Source of the DNA: Cyanobacteria bacterium UBA11153
GTDB taxonomy: Bacteria; Cyanobacteriota; Cyanobacteriia; Cyanobacteriales; Coleofasciculaceae
Direction: 5' to 3'
DNA: 9,076 nucleotides
NCBI GenBank assembly: GCA_003511885.1
Contig: DOIX01000308.1
Span: forward strand, 13,702-22,777
Shown: one piece after another, positions 1 to 5,150 of the stretch
How the letters are laid out: each line of letters opens with the position of its first letter
Position numbering within the stretch: the stretch's first letter is position 1
Made by a program: the position numbers and the translations under genes
The notes under the pieces: generated by a model
Told to the model about the DNA's origin: nothing
Database searches by the model: none
What the model saw: the letters and a program-made list of their open reading frames with translations, nothing else

Positions 1-49
1 GTTTGATTTCCATCCAGTAATTGTCAACTGTCCACTGCTATATATCCCG

Positions 50-70
50 ACACCCTACACCCCACACCCC
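50..70. repeat. Heptamer tandem repeat, 3 units
   Basis: Three in-phase heptamers of consensus ACACCC(C/T). This is the short tandemly repeated repetitive (STRR) type common in filamentous cyanobacteria. It lies in non-coding DNA and no function is assigned. Confidence 0.7.
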
Positions 71-205
71 TTTCGATAAATTTACTATCCAATTTAGATG
101 CGCTGCAGCTTAGAGCCTGTCATCTGGCGAGGGATTAGGGGTTAGGGGCTATTGGCTTGGGAAGAAAGCTGTCTAATCAAGGGTTTGAGGAATTTAGAAT
201 GTCTT

Positions 206-221
206 AACCGCCCTGGCGGTT
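206..221. repeat. Perfect 7-bp palindrome (REP-like)
   Basis: AACCGCC and GGCGGTT are separated by two bases and would form a GC-rich hairpin. No T-run follows, so an intrinsic terminator is unlikely. The flanking TTGCTATA resembles intergenic palindromes I associate with cyanobacterial genomes; that association is from memory. Confidence 0.55.
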
Positions 222-289
222 GCTATACCTCTGCTTTATTCACTATTGTTCCAGATTGTGACTCATTTTACCCATCCTGAGTATATCAG

Positions 290-309
290 TGAGTTCAAAG
301 ATGAACTCA
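290..309. promoter_or_regulatory. Inverted repeat upstream of small ORF
   Basis: TGAGTTC and GAACTCA form a perfect 7-bp inverted repeat with a 6-base spacer, about 105 bp upstream of the start at 414. The symmetry and position fit an operator or a leader hairpin, but nothing in the sequence identifies a regulator. Confidence 0.25.
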
Positions 310-400
310 AGAGTGAGATAAAATCCCAATCTGAATCCGGCATTATATAAGACATAGAGAGCAACACCTCTGACAATCGACAAACACACTCGCACATCAC

Positions 401-407
401 AAAGGAG
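401..407 (+). promoter_or_regulatory. Ribosome binding site of small ORF
   Basis: AAAGGAG lies 6 bases upstream of the ATG at 414. It is the best Shine-Dalgarno match among the gene starts of this window, and it is the main reason to accept the short ORF as real. Confidence 0.65.
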
Positions 408-413
408 AAAATT

Positions 414-617
414 ATGATTTCTCAAGCTGCTGTTATTTCTCTTACGGATTCCCTATCTACCTCAGAATTTAAAGCTTATCTGGCGAATTTCATTCAGCAA
501 TCGATGAGCCAAAGCTATGACGAGAAACCTGATAAAGCATTGAAATTACTTGACTCAGCATGGGCAGCCCAAAAATTACTCTGGGCGTTGCGAGATCAAA
601 CTATGGTAGAAAATTAA
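414..617 (+). CDS. Small unrecognised helical protein (67 aa)
   Basis: I do not recognise the family. The 67-residue product has no signal peptide or membrane segment. After an N-terminal stretch rich in S and T it looks mainly alpha-helical (ANFIQQSMSQ, then ALKLLDSAWAAQKLLWALRD), so it is probably a small soluble cytoplasmic protein. The start is supported by AAAGGAG six bases upstream of ATG. It stands alone, with gene-free DNA on both sides. Its last five codons and stop (TMVEN) lie inside the first copy of an imperfect 31-bp direct duplication (601-631 and 639-669), so the present C-terminus may have been shaped by that duplication. Coding status rests on the ribosome binding site and a plausible amino-acid composition. 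Confidence 0.6.
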   Translation: MISQAAVISLTDSLSTSEFKAYLANFIQQSMSQSYDEKPDKALKLLDSAWAAQKLLWALRDQTMVEN

Positions 618-669
618 ATATTTTAGGTAAAATACACGCTATGATAGAAAATCAAATATTTTAGGTTAA
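601..669. repeat. 31-bp imperfect direct duplication
   Basis: Positions 601-631 and 639-669 match at 28 of 31 bases with a 38-bp period. The first copy contains the last codons and stop of the small gene at 414-617; the second lies just downstream. It looks like a local tandem duplication of the gene's 3' end. The second copy has CAA where the first has the TAA stop. Confidence 0.75.
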
Positions 670-677
670 GTACTCTG

Positions 678-712
678 AAGAAACCAGGTTTCTTGAATAA
701 ACCGGGTTTCTT
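678..712. repeat. Tandem palindromic GAAACC/GGTTTC repeat
   Basis: AAGAAACC-A-GGTTTCTT (678-694) is a perfect 8-bp palindrome around one base. It is followed by AAACCGGGTTTCTT (699-712), a near copy of its right part. GAAACC...GGTTTC palindromes are familiar dispersed repeats in filamentous cyanobacteria. The hairpin lies about 60 bp past the stop of the small gene and ends in a short T-rich run, so it could also end transcription; this is an inference. Confidence 0.55.
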
Positions 713-725
713 TGTACCTCATACC

Positions 726-854
726 AATTTCCTAAAATAGTGCTACAAATTTAACCCTCCCCCAACCCCAGGGCTGTTTCATTTGACCTTAAGAAATTGG
801 GGAGCAGGGGGCAGGGGAGCTAGAAGAGCATCTGTAGCAAGCATTTAGGAAATT
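726..854. mobile_element. MITE-like element with 22-bp inverted ends
   Basis: The segment at 726-747 (starting AATTTCCTAAA and ending GCTACA) matches the reverse complement of 833-854 at about 18 of 22 bases. The 129-bp element has no coding capacity. Its interior holds a pyrimidine-rich stretch and a three-unit G-rich heptamer array (799-820: GGGGAGC, AGGGGGC, AGGGGAGC). Small non-autonomous inverted-repeat elements of this size are MITE-like. No clear target-site duplication is visible. The right end overlaps the stop codon (853-855) of the neighbouring minus-strand gene and provides two of its three bases. Confidence 0.5.
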
Positions 855-1281
855 AAACTTCTACATGCCAACGTTGCCATTCCTCCTGAAGAAATTTACC
901 CCACTTTACAGCTAAGGGTATTTCTGTAAAAGGGACTTGAATAGAGGTAGTAGGTTCAGGTAAGATAAATTCTAATGCGATTGCTTTTCCTCGACTGGGT
1001 GGTGTTTCCAATTCAACCTTCTGACTATCCACTAACAAGCGAATTTTTGTTACATCTTTGAGCGAAAAAGTTTGTAAATTGACAATTCCCGAAGGAGTCG
1101 GTTTCCCCCAAGTCAAGTCGCTATTTTTTTGACCAAGTACTGCATAAATATCATACTTGGCTCGCTCGAATTCTTTTGCCCAATTGCGATAGACTTCAAC
1201 TTTTTGATATTCGTGCCAACCCAACCAAGCTAGCCAAATAAAGAATCCGAGTAAAGGGAACCACATTAAACCGTGTATCAT
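853..1281 (-). CDS. Single-pass membrane protein, unknown function
   Basis: Unassigned 142-residue protein; I believe similar proteins are conserved across cyanobacteria, but I cannot name a domain. Residues 3-22 (rich in W, L, F, G) form one membrane segment or uncleaved signal anchor. The motif WLAWLGWHEYQKVE marks its exit and is followed by a helical stretch with ERAKYDIYAVLGQK. The remaining ~100 residues look beta-rich and soluble (VNLQTFSLKDVTKIRLLVD, then VPFTEIPLAVKWGKFLQEEW). The gene starts 47 bp after the stop of the 389-residue gene on the same strand, so the two are probably co-transcribed. No Shine-Dalgarno precedes the ATG; the spacer is a four-unit heptamer array. Its TAA stop overlaps the inverted end of a MITE-like element. 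Confidence 0.75.
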   Translation of the reverse strand: MIHGLMWFPLLGFFIWLAWLGWHEYQKVEVYRNWAKEFERAKYDIYAVLGQKNSDLTWGKPTPSGIVNLQTFSLKDVTKIRLLVDSQKVELETPPSRGKAIALEFILPEPTTSIQVPFTEIPLAVKWGKFLQEEWQRWHVEV

Positions 1282-1290
1282 ATTGAAAAA

Positions 1291-1318
1291 AGGGAGTAAG
1301 GAGTATGAAGTAGGAAGT
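1291..1318. repeat. Heptamer tandem repeat, 4 units
   Basis: Four in-phase heptamers (AGGGAGT, AAGGAGT, ATGAAGT, AGGAAGT) fill most of the 47-bp spacer between the two minus-strand genes. This is the same family as the array at 2507-2548, which precedes the first gene of the pair. Read on the minus strand it offers no Shine-Dalgarno. Confidence 0.7.
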
Positions 1319-1328
1319 AAGTTTGTGT

Positions 1329-2498
1329 CTACTCTAATAATTCTAATTCTTTGAGTGCCCTCTCCAGAGCAGCAGTTTCAAAATTTAAAGTTAGCGCCCC
1401 GTGAAAGTTGGGTTTAACGGTGATATCATCAATCGTGTAGATATTGACCAATCCCCATTGCATGGTTTTGACATCGGTATTTCTAGGTACAATATCAATA
1501 TATTTTTTCAAGTACCCGGTGCTGATATTGAGGGCTAAATCGAAGCGGTGGTAATTACCCACATTGACAAAACCAAACATCTTGACATCAACCTGAGATT
1601 GTTCTTCCTGAATCTCTTCTTGTAAAGTTAATGCCCCTGCATCAATTAATTCCTCCATCTGGGCTGGATCTGCTAAATTCTTCTTAAATACACCCATAAG
1701 CTGGATTAAGGTGGCTTTATCTCTATCTTTCAAAAGGACATCTAAATTAACTCCCAACTTATCCTGGTTAGTGTTGGATTTCAAAAACGCGATCGCACTT
1801 TCCTTAAATCTATCGCTTTTGACTCCCTCTTCCCCTGCCAACAACCTTTTTTTACTTTCTTCATTCATTAGCCCAAATTTCGCAAATAGTTTATCAATTC
1901 CGGCTATTTGTCTTTGAATCGCCAGCAACAGCATCGATCTGAGATTAGCACGAAATTCCCCAATCGGATTTAATAACCACCAAAAGTTCCGACTAGGAGA
2001 AGATTTCGCTAAATGCACTCCTCGATACCAATAATTTTTAATTTCCTGATAACTTAAATGACGTTTCAGGACAATTGCTTGCCAATAGGGTAGATGGATG
2101 GTTAATTTACCAGATTCAAAGGTAAAATCGTATCGCAGTCCATTATGTAATTTAATCTCAACTTCATAAAGATGAAACAAACTAGTCCTTTGCCCCAAAA
2201 CCCCAATCTGGAAATCCTGAATAAATAAAGCCACAGCCTTAATTTGTTCCTCTAAAATTTCCCGAATAGAGTTGATAGCAAAATTTTCACCCAAATTCAG
2301 TGAAATTTGATAAGATTCAGCCAACGGGCACAATTGACTCATGGGAATTTGTCGTCGTTTTAACGATGCCCCAACTTCCCAATCTGACTGCCGCAAAACC
2401 TCAGCAGCATATTGATGGAGAGAATCTAACAGAAAATTATCGCTGGAAATACGATTGCACTCAGTGCCCGCAGCGGGATCGCGATTTGGAGGCATCAT
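1329..2498 (-). CDS. Unrecognised 389-residue protein
   Basis: I do not recognise this family. There is no signal peptide. The N-terminal ~60 residues are helical (LLDSLHQYAAEVLRQ), followed by a mixed alpha/beta part with HLYEVEIKLHNGLRYDFTFE at ~110-130. Around 165-200 is a W/F-rich stretch (RNFWWLLNPIGEF, then RSMLLLAIQRQIAGI), too polar overall to call a membrane segment with confidence. Residues ~210-300 are charged and helical, ending in an acidic run (LQEEIQEEQSQVD). The C-terminal ~80 residues look beta-rich and end in a leucine/glutamate helix. The frame opens with two consecutive ATGs at 2498 and either could start; no Shine-Dalgarno is visible and a G-rich heptamer array lies directly upstream. 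It is probably co-transcribed with the membrane protein at 853-1281. Length and ordered composition support a real gene. Confidence 0.75.
   Translation of the reverse strand: MMPPNRDPAAGTECNRISSDNFLLDSLHQYAAEVLRQSDWEVGASLKRRQIPMSQLCPLAESYQISLNLGENFAINSIREILEEQIKAVALFIQDFQIGVLGQRTSLFHLYEVEIKLHNGLRYDFTFESGKLTIHLPYWQAIVLKRHLSYQEIKNYWYRGVHLAKSSPSRNFWWLLNPIGEFRANLRSMLLLAIQRQIAGIDKLFAKFGLMNEESKKRLLAGEEGVKSDRFKESAIAFLKSNTNQDKLGVNLDVLLKDRDKATLIQLMGVFKKNLADPAQMEELIDAGALTLQEEIQEEQSQVDVKMFGFVNVGNYHRFDLALNISTGYLKKYIDIVPRNTDVKTMQWGLVNIYTIDDITVKPNFHGALTLNFETAALERALKELELLE
1789..1796. repeat. HIP1 octamer
   Basis: Perfect GCGATCGC, the highly iterated palindrome over-represented in many cyanobacterial genomes. 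Here it lies inside the 389-residue gene. It supports a cyanobacterial origin. Confidence 0.8.
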
Positions 2499-2506
2499 AA
2501 GAAAAT

Positions 2507-2548
2507 GGGGAGTGGGGAATAGGGAGTGGGGAGTAGAGAGTGAGGAAT
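2507..2548. repeat. Heptamer tandem repeat, 6 units
   Basis: Six consecutive heptamers with no slippage: GGGGAGT, GGGGAAT, AGGGAGT, GGGGAGT, AGAGAGT, GAGGAAT. It is an STRR-type array directly upstream of the minus-strand gene that starts at 2498, and it abuts the inverted-repeat element that begins at about 2552. Confidence 0.8.
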
Positions 2549-2551
2549 ACT

Positions 2552-2905
2552 AGTAACCCAAGTTGCTAGTTATGAGTTTAGATCTTGTGGATCCCCCTCA
2601 ATCCCCCTTAATAAGGGGGACTTTGAAGGAAAGTTCCCTCCTTAATCAGGGGGACTTTGAAGGAAAGTTCCCTCCTTAATCAGGGGGACTTTGAAGGAAA
2701 ATTCCCCCCTTATTAAGGGGGACTTTGAAGGAAAGTTCCCCCCTTATTAAGGGGGACTTTGAAGGAAAGTTCCCCCCTTAATAAGGGGGACTTTGAAGGA
2801 AAATTCCCCCCTTATTAAGGGGGACTTTGAAGGAAAGTTCCCCCCTTATTAAGGGGGGCTAGGGGGGATCTAAGTCAATATTTGTAACTAGCAACTTACG
2901 TTAGT
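2552..2905. mobile_element. 354-bp element with terminal inverted repeats
   Basis: The left end (2552-2572) and the reverse complement of the right end (2885-2905) agree at 18 of 21 bases, including 13 consecutive identities (AAGTTGCTAGTTA). The interior is non-coding and is mostly the 34-bp palindrome array at 2590-2870. The organisation fits a MITE or other non-autonomous element whose core has expanded by tandem duplication. No target-site duplication is obvious and no transposase gene is in the window, so mobility is an inference. Confidence 0.5.
2590..2870. repeat. 34-bp-period array of eight palindromic cores
   Basis: The motif CTTTGAAGGAAA recurs seven times, starting at 2621, 2655, 2689, 2723, 2757, 2791 and 2825: a strict 34-bp period. 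Between copies lie eight palindromic cores of the form CCCCTTATTAAGGGG or CCCCTTAATAAGGGG; cores 2 and 3 are degenerate as CCTCCTTAATCAGGGGG. The joining piece varies between AAAGTTCC and AAAATTCC. The outer edges are themselves inverted (GATCCCCC at 2590 and GGGGGGATC ending at 2870). Each unit can fold as a hairpin in either strand. C-rich TTAATAA palindromes of this type are common cyanobacterial intergenic repeats; this long perfect-period array is the notable part. Confidence 0.9.
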
Positions 2906-2907
2906 AA

Positions 2908-2970
2908 ATAACAAATCACCAATAACAAATAACCAACAAACAGCTAAAAACCAACAACCAACAACCAATA
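2908..2970. repeat. Nine-frame heptamer array ending at a start codon
   Basis: From 2908 to 2970 the DNA reads as nine 7-base units: ATAACAA, ATCACCA, ATAACAA, ATAACCA, ACAAACA, GCTAAAA, ACCAACA, ACCAACA, ACCAATA. Units five and six are degenerate. The array ends at the base before the ATG at 2971, so the leader of the metallopeptidase gene is made of STRR-type repeat and has no Shine-Dalgarno. Confidence 0.7.
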
Positions 2971-3462
2971 ATGATCGAACTCCATAGCAATCATATCCAG
3001 ACAATGAAAAAACATGCCGAAAGTACATATCCAGAAGAATGCTGCGGATTAATCCTAGGGCAAATTGCAGGGGATGTCAAAAGAGTCATCGAAATCTTCC
3101 CTACCGAGAATAGCTGGAATGATGAGGTAGCCGTAGGATTCTCAGGGATAGAGAAGACAAACAACCCATCGTCAAGCAAACGCAACCGCTTCAGTATAGA
3201 TCCGAAAATCATGCTTAAGGTGCAAAAAGAAGGACGCGATAGCTTCGCTCGCCTTCGGCATCGCAATTTAGGCATAATTGGAGTCTATCATTCCCATCCC
3301 GATTACCCTGCAGCCCCTTCAGAATTCGATCGCGCGATCGCACATCAGGAATACTCCTATATTATAATTTCCGTTCAACAAGGTATCGCTTCTCATCTCA
3401 AAAGCTGGATTCTTACAGACAAACAGCAGTTTCAGCCAGAAGAGTTAACAGAATGTCAATAA
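2971..3462 (+). CDS. M67-family JAMM/MPN+ metallopeptidase
   Basis: A 163-residue zinc metallopeptidase of the Mov34/MPN/PAD-1 (JAMM) type. The family hydrolyses peptide or isopeptide bonds, and bacterial members often process the C-terminus of ubiquitin-like sulfur carriers. The full motif is visible: EECCGLILG with the candidate catalytic Glu at 22 or 23, then HSHPDYPAAPSEFD with zinc ligands His107, His109 and Asp120 and conserved Ser117. The start gives the usual N-terminus (MIELHSNHI...HAESTYPEECCG); no Shine-Dalgarno is seen and the leader is a heptamer array. The oddity is residues ~90-98 (DSFARLRHR), encoded by a 29-bp palindromic repeat where I would expect only a short turn before LGIIGVYHSHP. 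The reading frame and all metal residues are intact, so activity is plausible. No ThiF/MoeB or ThiS/MoaD-like partner is nearby, so the substrate cannot be inferred. It converges on the YbjN-like gene 44 bp downstream. Confidence 0.9.
   Translation: MIELHSNHIQTMKKHAESTYPEECCGLILGQIAGDVKRVIEIFPTENSWNDEVAVGFSGIEKTNNPSSSKRNRFSIDPKIMLKVQKEGRDSFARLRHRNLGIIGVYHSHPDYPAAPSEFDRAIAHQEYSYIIISVQQGIASHLKSWILTDKQQFQPEELTECQ
3236..3264. repeat. 29-bp palindromic repeat inserted in frame
   Basis: The sequence begins GCGATAGCTTCGCTCGCC and ends TTCGGCATCGC. Its ends are imperfect inverted repeats (GCGAT and ATCGC), with a GC-rich hairpin-prone centre. Small mobile-like repeats of this type (GCGAT...TTCGCTCGCCTTCGGC...) are scattered in filamentous cyanobacterial genomes, to my knowledge. 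Here it encodes about nine residues inside the metallopeptidase without breaking the frame. Confidence 0.65.
3334..3341. repeat. HIP1 octamer
   Basis: Perfect GCGATCGC within the metallopeptidase gene, preceded by an overlapping CGATCGCG. It is a second HIP1 site supporting a cyanobacterial source. Confidence 0.8.
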
Positions 3463-3506
3463 CCCCAATTTCCCAATGATTATATCGATCGCACTTTTCA
3501 AATATA

Positions 3507-4880
3507 TTATCTGATACTCCAGTCTCGTAATCTTAACATTTCTTCTTTACTTAGTCGCCTGAAAGTTTCTAATTCAGTTGCTTGTTTCGGCGATGATGGC
3601 TGAGATTTAGTTAGAGAAGATGGCTGAGATTTGACTTTTTCCGTCTGAGGAGTTGCCGGAGTTTGATTATTGATTAAATTATTTGATGAAGCTGGATTGG
3701 ATGGTACTAGGGATAATTCAATCTCTTCAATCAGGCGAATCGCTTCTGATGGAGAGGCATCGCCGTTAATTACAGAAATAATCCCTGGTAGGTATCTTTC
3801 CATCATCCAAATATTAGTGTAAACTAAGTCTTTAATCTGGTCTGATATCGGCAGTGAGTTATAAACTTTAGTCTGGGTTTTATAGCGAATTTCTCTAGTG
3901 GTAAAGTCTAATTCAAAATTTCCAATAATTGTGCCGTAGTTAGCGATGGATGTCAATTCTGCTAGGGCACGAAGTTTGGGTTTTGGTACTGCGATTGGGC
4001 AAATTGAATAAAAGACAAATTGGGATTTTTCTTCTAGTGTTTGGGCGTGGCAAGTGAATTGACCATTTTTCCCAATAAATGCTGTTTCTAAGATTGGTTC
4101 ACTTTGAATTTTCCGAAAATCCCAGTCATCTGAGGTGAAGAATTCCAGGATTTTAGGGAAAATTTGGGTCTGATTTTCCGTGGGGGGAGGATTAGCGTCA
4201 GCTAATTGCCACCAAGTTTTGGCTATTGACTCGATGGCTTCACCGATAGCTTCTCCTGAGATATTGTCTAAGGTACTATCAATCCATTCTTCAAATCCTT
4301 GGGTAATTTCCTCGATGGCATCAGCAATAGTTTCGTTACCGATTGTTTCGAGATTAATTAATGTCGAATCTTGGAAGAAGTTAATCAGGGCATGATTTAG
4401 TTTTTCGCTGTCGATATTGTCGGAGGTTATGGTGGATGGGGGAAGATAATCCCAGAAGGTGCGATAGCCTATTTCTTCCTGTTTTACTTGTAAGGCTAGC
4501 CAATTTTCTGTGGATAAAAGTGGATGATTTGGTTGTTGTTGGTTGAGGTTTTTGATGTAGGTTGGTAAATCATCTAGGTGGGGGGTGAGGTGGGGGAGGA
4601 AGTCGGGTTTTAGAGTGGCTGTAATTTCGATGTTGGTTGAGGGGATGAATTTTCCTGCTGTGAAGTTGCAGCGTAATTCTGGTTTGAGGTTGAATAGGGA
4701 TTGGTTGTCGATAATTTGGTAGGTTTCGGGGGGAATTTGGCAGGTGAGAGTGGCGGAGATTAGGGTGTTGTCTTGTTTGGTTAGGGTGAGGGTTTTGGCG
4801 TGGATAGTGATAGGGGTTTGGGTGGGGGAGTGTAGGGTTAAATCGGTGTTGAGTTGGTGGGTTTGGGTTTGGGTGTTCAT
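3507..4880 (-). CDS. YbjN-domain protein with unusual N-terminal extension
   Basis: A 457-residue protein with no signal peptide. Residues 1-115 are rich in T, Q, N, H and P and look beta-forming; I recognise no domain there. Residues ~125-225 are helical, with acidic repeats of IxDAIEEI/GEAIESIAK type. Residues ~238-386 resemble the YbjN fold (PF10722), which is related to type III secretion chaperones: IFPKILEFFTSDDWDF, a beta sheet ending in YSICPIAVP, ANYGTIIGNFELDFTTREIRYK, then helices with MMERYLPGIISVINGDASPSEA. A low-complexity linker (390-435) contains a tandem KSQPSS repeat, and an amphipathic helix closes the protein (FRRLSKEEMLRLRDW). YbjN-domain proteins are often annotated as sensory transduction regulators, with weak functional evidence; a chaperone-like role is inference. 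No Shine-Dalgarno is seen. The 5' end is C-rich in the mRNA sense and G-rich on the opposite strand. Confidence 0.8.
   Translation of the reverse strand: MNTQTQTHQLNTDLTLHSPTQTPITIHAKTLTLTKQDNTLISATLTCQIPPETYQIIDNQSLFNLKPELRCNFTAGKFIPSTNIEITATLKPDFLPHLTPHLDDLPTYIKNLNQQQPNHPLLSTENWLALQVKQEEIGYRTFWDYLPPSTITSDNIDSEKLNHALINFFQDSTLINLETIGNETIADAIEEITQGFEEWIDSTLDNISGEAIGEAIESIAKTWWQLADANPPPTENQTQIFPKILEFFTSDDWDFRKIQSEPILETAFIGKNGQFTCHAQTLEEKSQFVFYSICPIAVPKPKLRALAELTSIANYGTIIGNFELDFTTREIRYKTQTKVYNSLPISDQIKDLVYTNIWMMERYLPGIISVINGDASPSEAIRLIEEIELSLVPSNPASSNNLINNQTPATPQTEKVKSQPSSLTKSQPSSPKQATELETFRRLSKEEMLRLRDWSIR
3595..3632. repeat. 24-bp-period direct repeat in coding sequence
   Basis: GATGGCTGAGATTT occurs at 3595-3608 and again at 3619-3632. 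The 24-bp period equals eight codons and encodes the duplicated KSQPSS motif in the linker before the C-terminal helix of the YbjN-like protein. Confidence 0.75.
4813..4873 (+). other. G-quadruplex-prone G tracts
   Basis: On the + strand, 4813-4837 has four G runs (GGGG, GGG, GGGGG, GGG) with loops of 3, 1 and 6 bases. At 4859-4873 GGGTTTGGGTTTGGG follows, with a further GG at 4856-4857. This is the template strand at the 5' end of the YbjN-like gene. Folding is possible on sequence grounds; no function is shown. A similar G-rich stretch lies at about 4578-4600. Confidence 0.4.
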
Positions 4881-4907
4881 AGGGATACATACTGACGTTG
4901 TTTAAAT

Positions 4908-4913
4908 TATAAT
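4908..4913 (-). promoter_or_regulatory. Possible -10 element
   Basis: The sequence ATTATAAT is self-complementary and supplies TATAAT on both strands. On the minus strand it would place a transcription start about 20 bases before the ATG of the YbjN-like gene. No good -35 box is seen at the right distance, so confidence is low. Confidence 0.25.
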
Positions 4914-4933
4914 GTAAGGTAAGCCTTGATGGC

Positions 4934-5109
4934 TCTCCTAGACTGGTTATTGTAAACTAGTAGTTTAAATGAGCTTAATCTCTTAAATAGCAAGGGATTC
5001 AACAAAAAGCATTTTTTATTAAAATTGCTTTTTTGAATCTCTAAAAGCCTTACTAAGCAGTAGTTTGAAAGGTTACTTTATGCTAAGTTAGCCTAACTAC
5101 TCTAGGAGA
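4934..5109. repeat. Gene-free segment bounded by 9-bp inverted repeats
   Basis: TCTCCTAGA at 4934-4942 and TCTAGGAGA at 5101-5109 are exact inverted repeats bounding most of the 270-bp gap between the YbjN-like gene and the 104-residue gene. Inside are a stem-loop (4996-5039), AGTAGTTT in two direct copies, and no ORF. It may be a small degenerate element; nine bases could also be chance. Confidence 0.3.
4996..5039. other. Stem-loop, AT-rich
   Basis: GATTCAACAAAAAGCA (4996-5011) pairs with TGCTTTTTTGAATC (5026-5039) with a small bulge, around a 14-base AT-only loop. It could be a terminator-like hairpin for + strand transcription or part of a small RNA. No transcript can be inferred from sequence alone. 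Confidence 0.4.
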
Positions 5110-5150
5110 TCCCCATTGATTTATTTCTGTACCCTTTAGAGACAATCAAA

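Larger units (their letters stand above)
1..413. other. Gene-free region with small repeats
   Basis: No convincing coding region is seen here on either strand. The minus-strand open frame at 243-425 has no family likeness and runs over the ribosome binding site and start of the next gene. The stretch holds a short heptamer array (50-70), two adjacent TTAGGGG heptamers (135-148), a perfect palindrome (206-221), a 7-bp inverted repeat (290-309), and the probable leader of the small gene at 414. A TATATA at about 345-350 could be a -10 element, but no good -35 partner is visible. Confidence 0.6.

Noticed and set aside
206..221. Intrinsic terminator
   Set aside because: The GC-rich palindrome has no following T-run and no gene end lies directly upstream in the window.
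243..425. 60-residue minus-strand ORF
   Set aside because: It overlaps the ribosome binding site and start of the plus-strand gene at 414, and no homology or ribosome binding site supports it.
1711..2500. Plus-strand ORFs of 66-68 codons
   Set aside because: They are antisense to the 389-residue gene and show no independent coding evidence.
2590..2870. CRISPR array
   Set aside because: The 34-bp period comes from contiguous near-identical palindromic units with no unique spacers, and no cas gene is present.
2991..3275. 94-residue minus-strand ORF
   Set aside because: It is antisense to the well-supported metallopeptidase gene.
4570..4890. 106-residue P/H/N-rich minus-strand ORF
   Set aside because: It is out of frame inside the YbjN-like gene and its odd composition reflects C-rich DNA; no family likeness.
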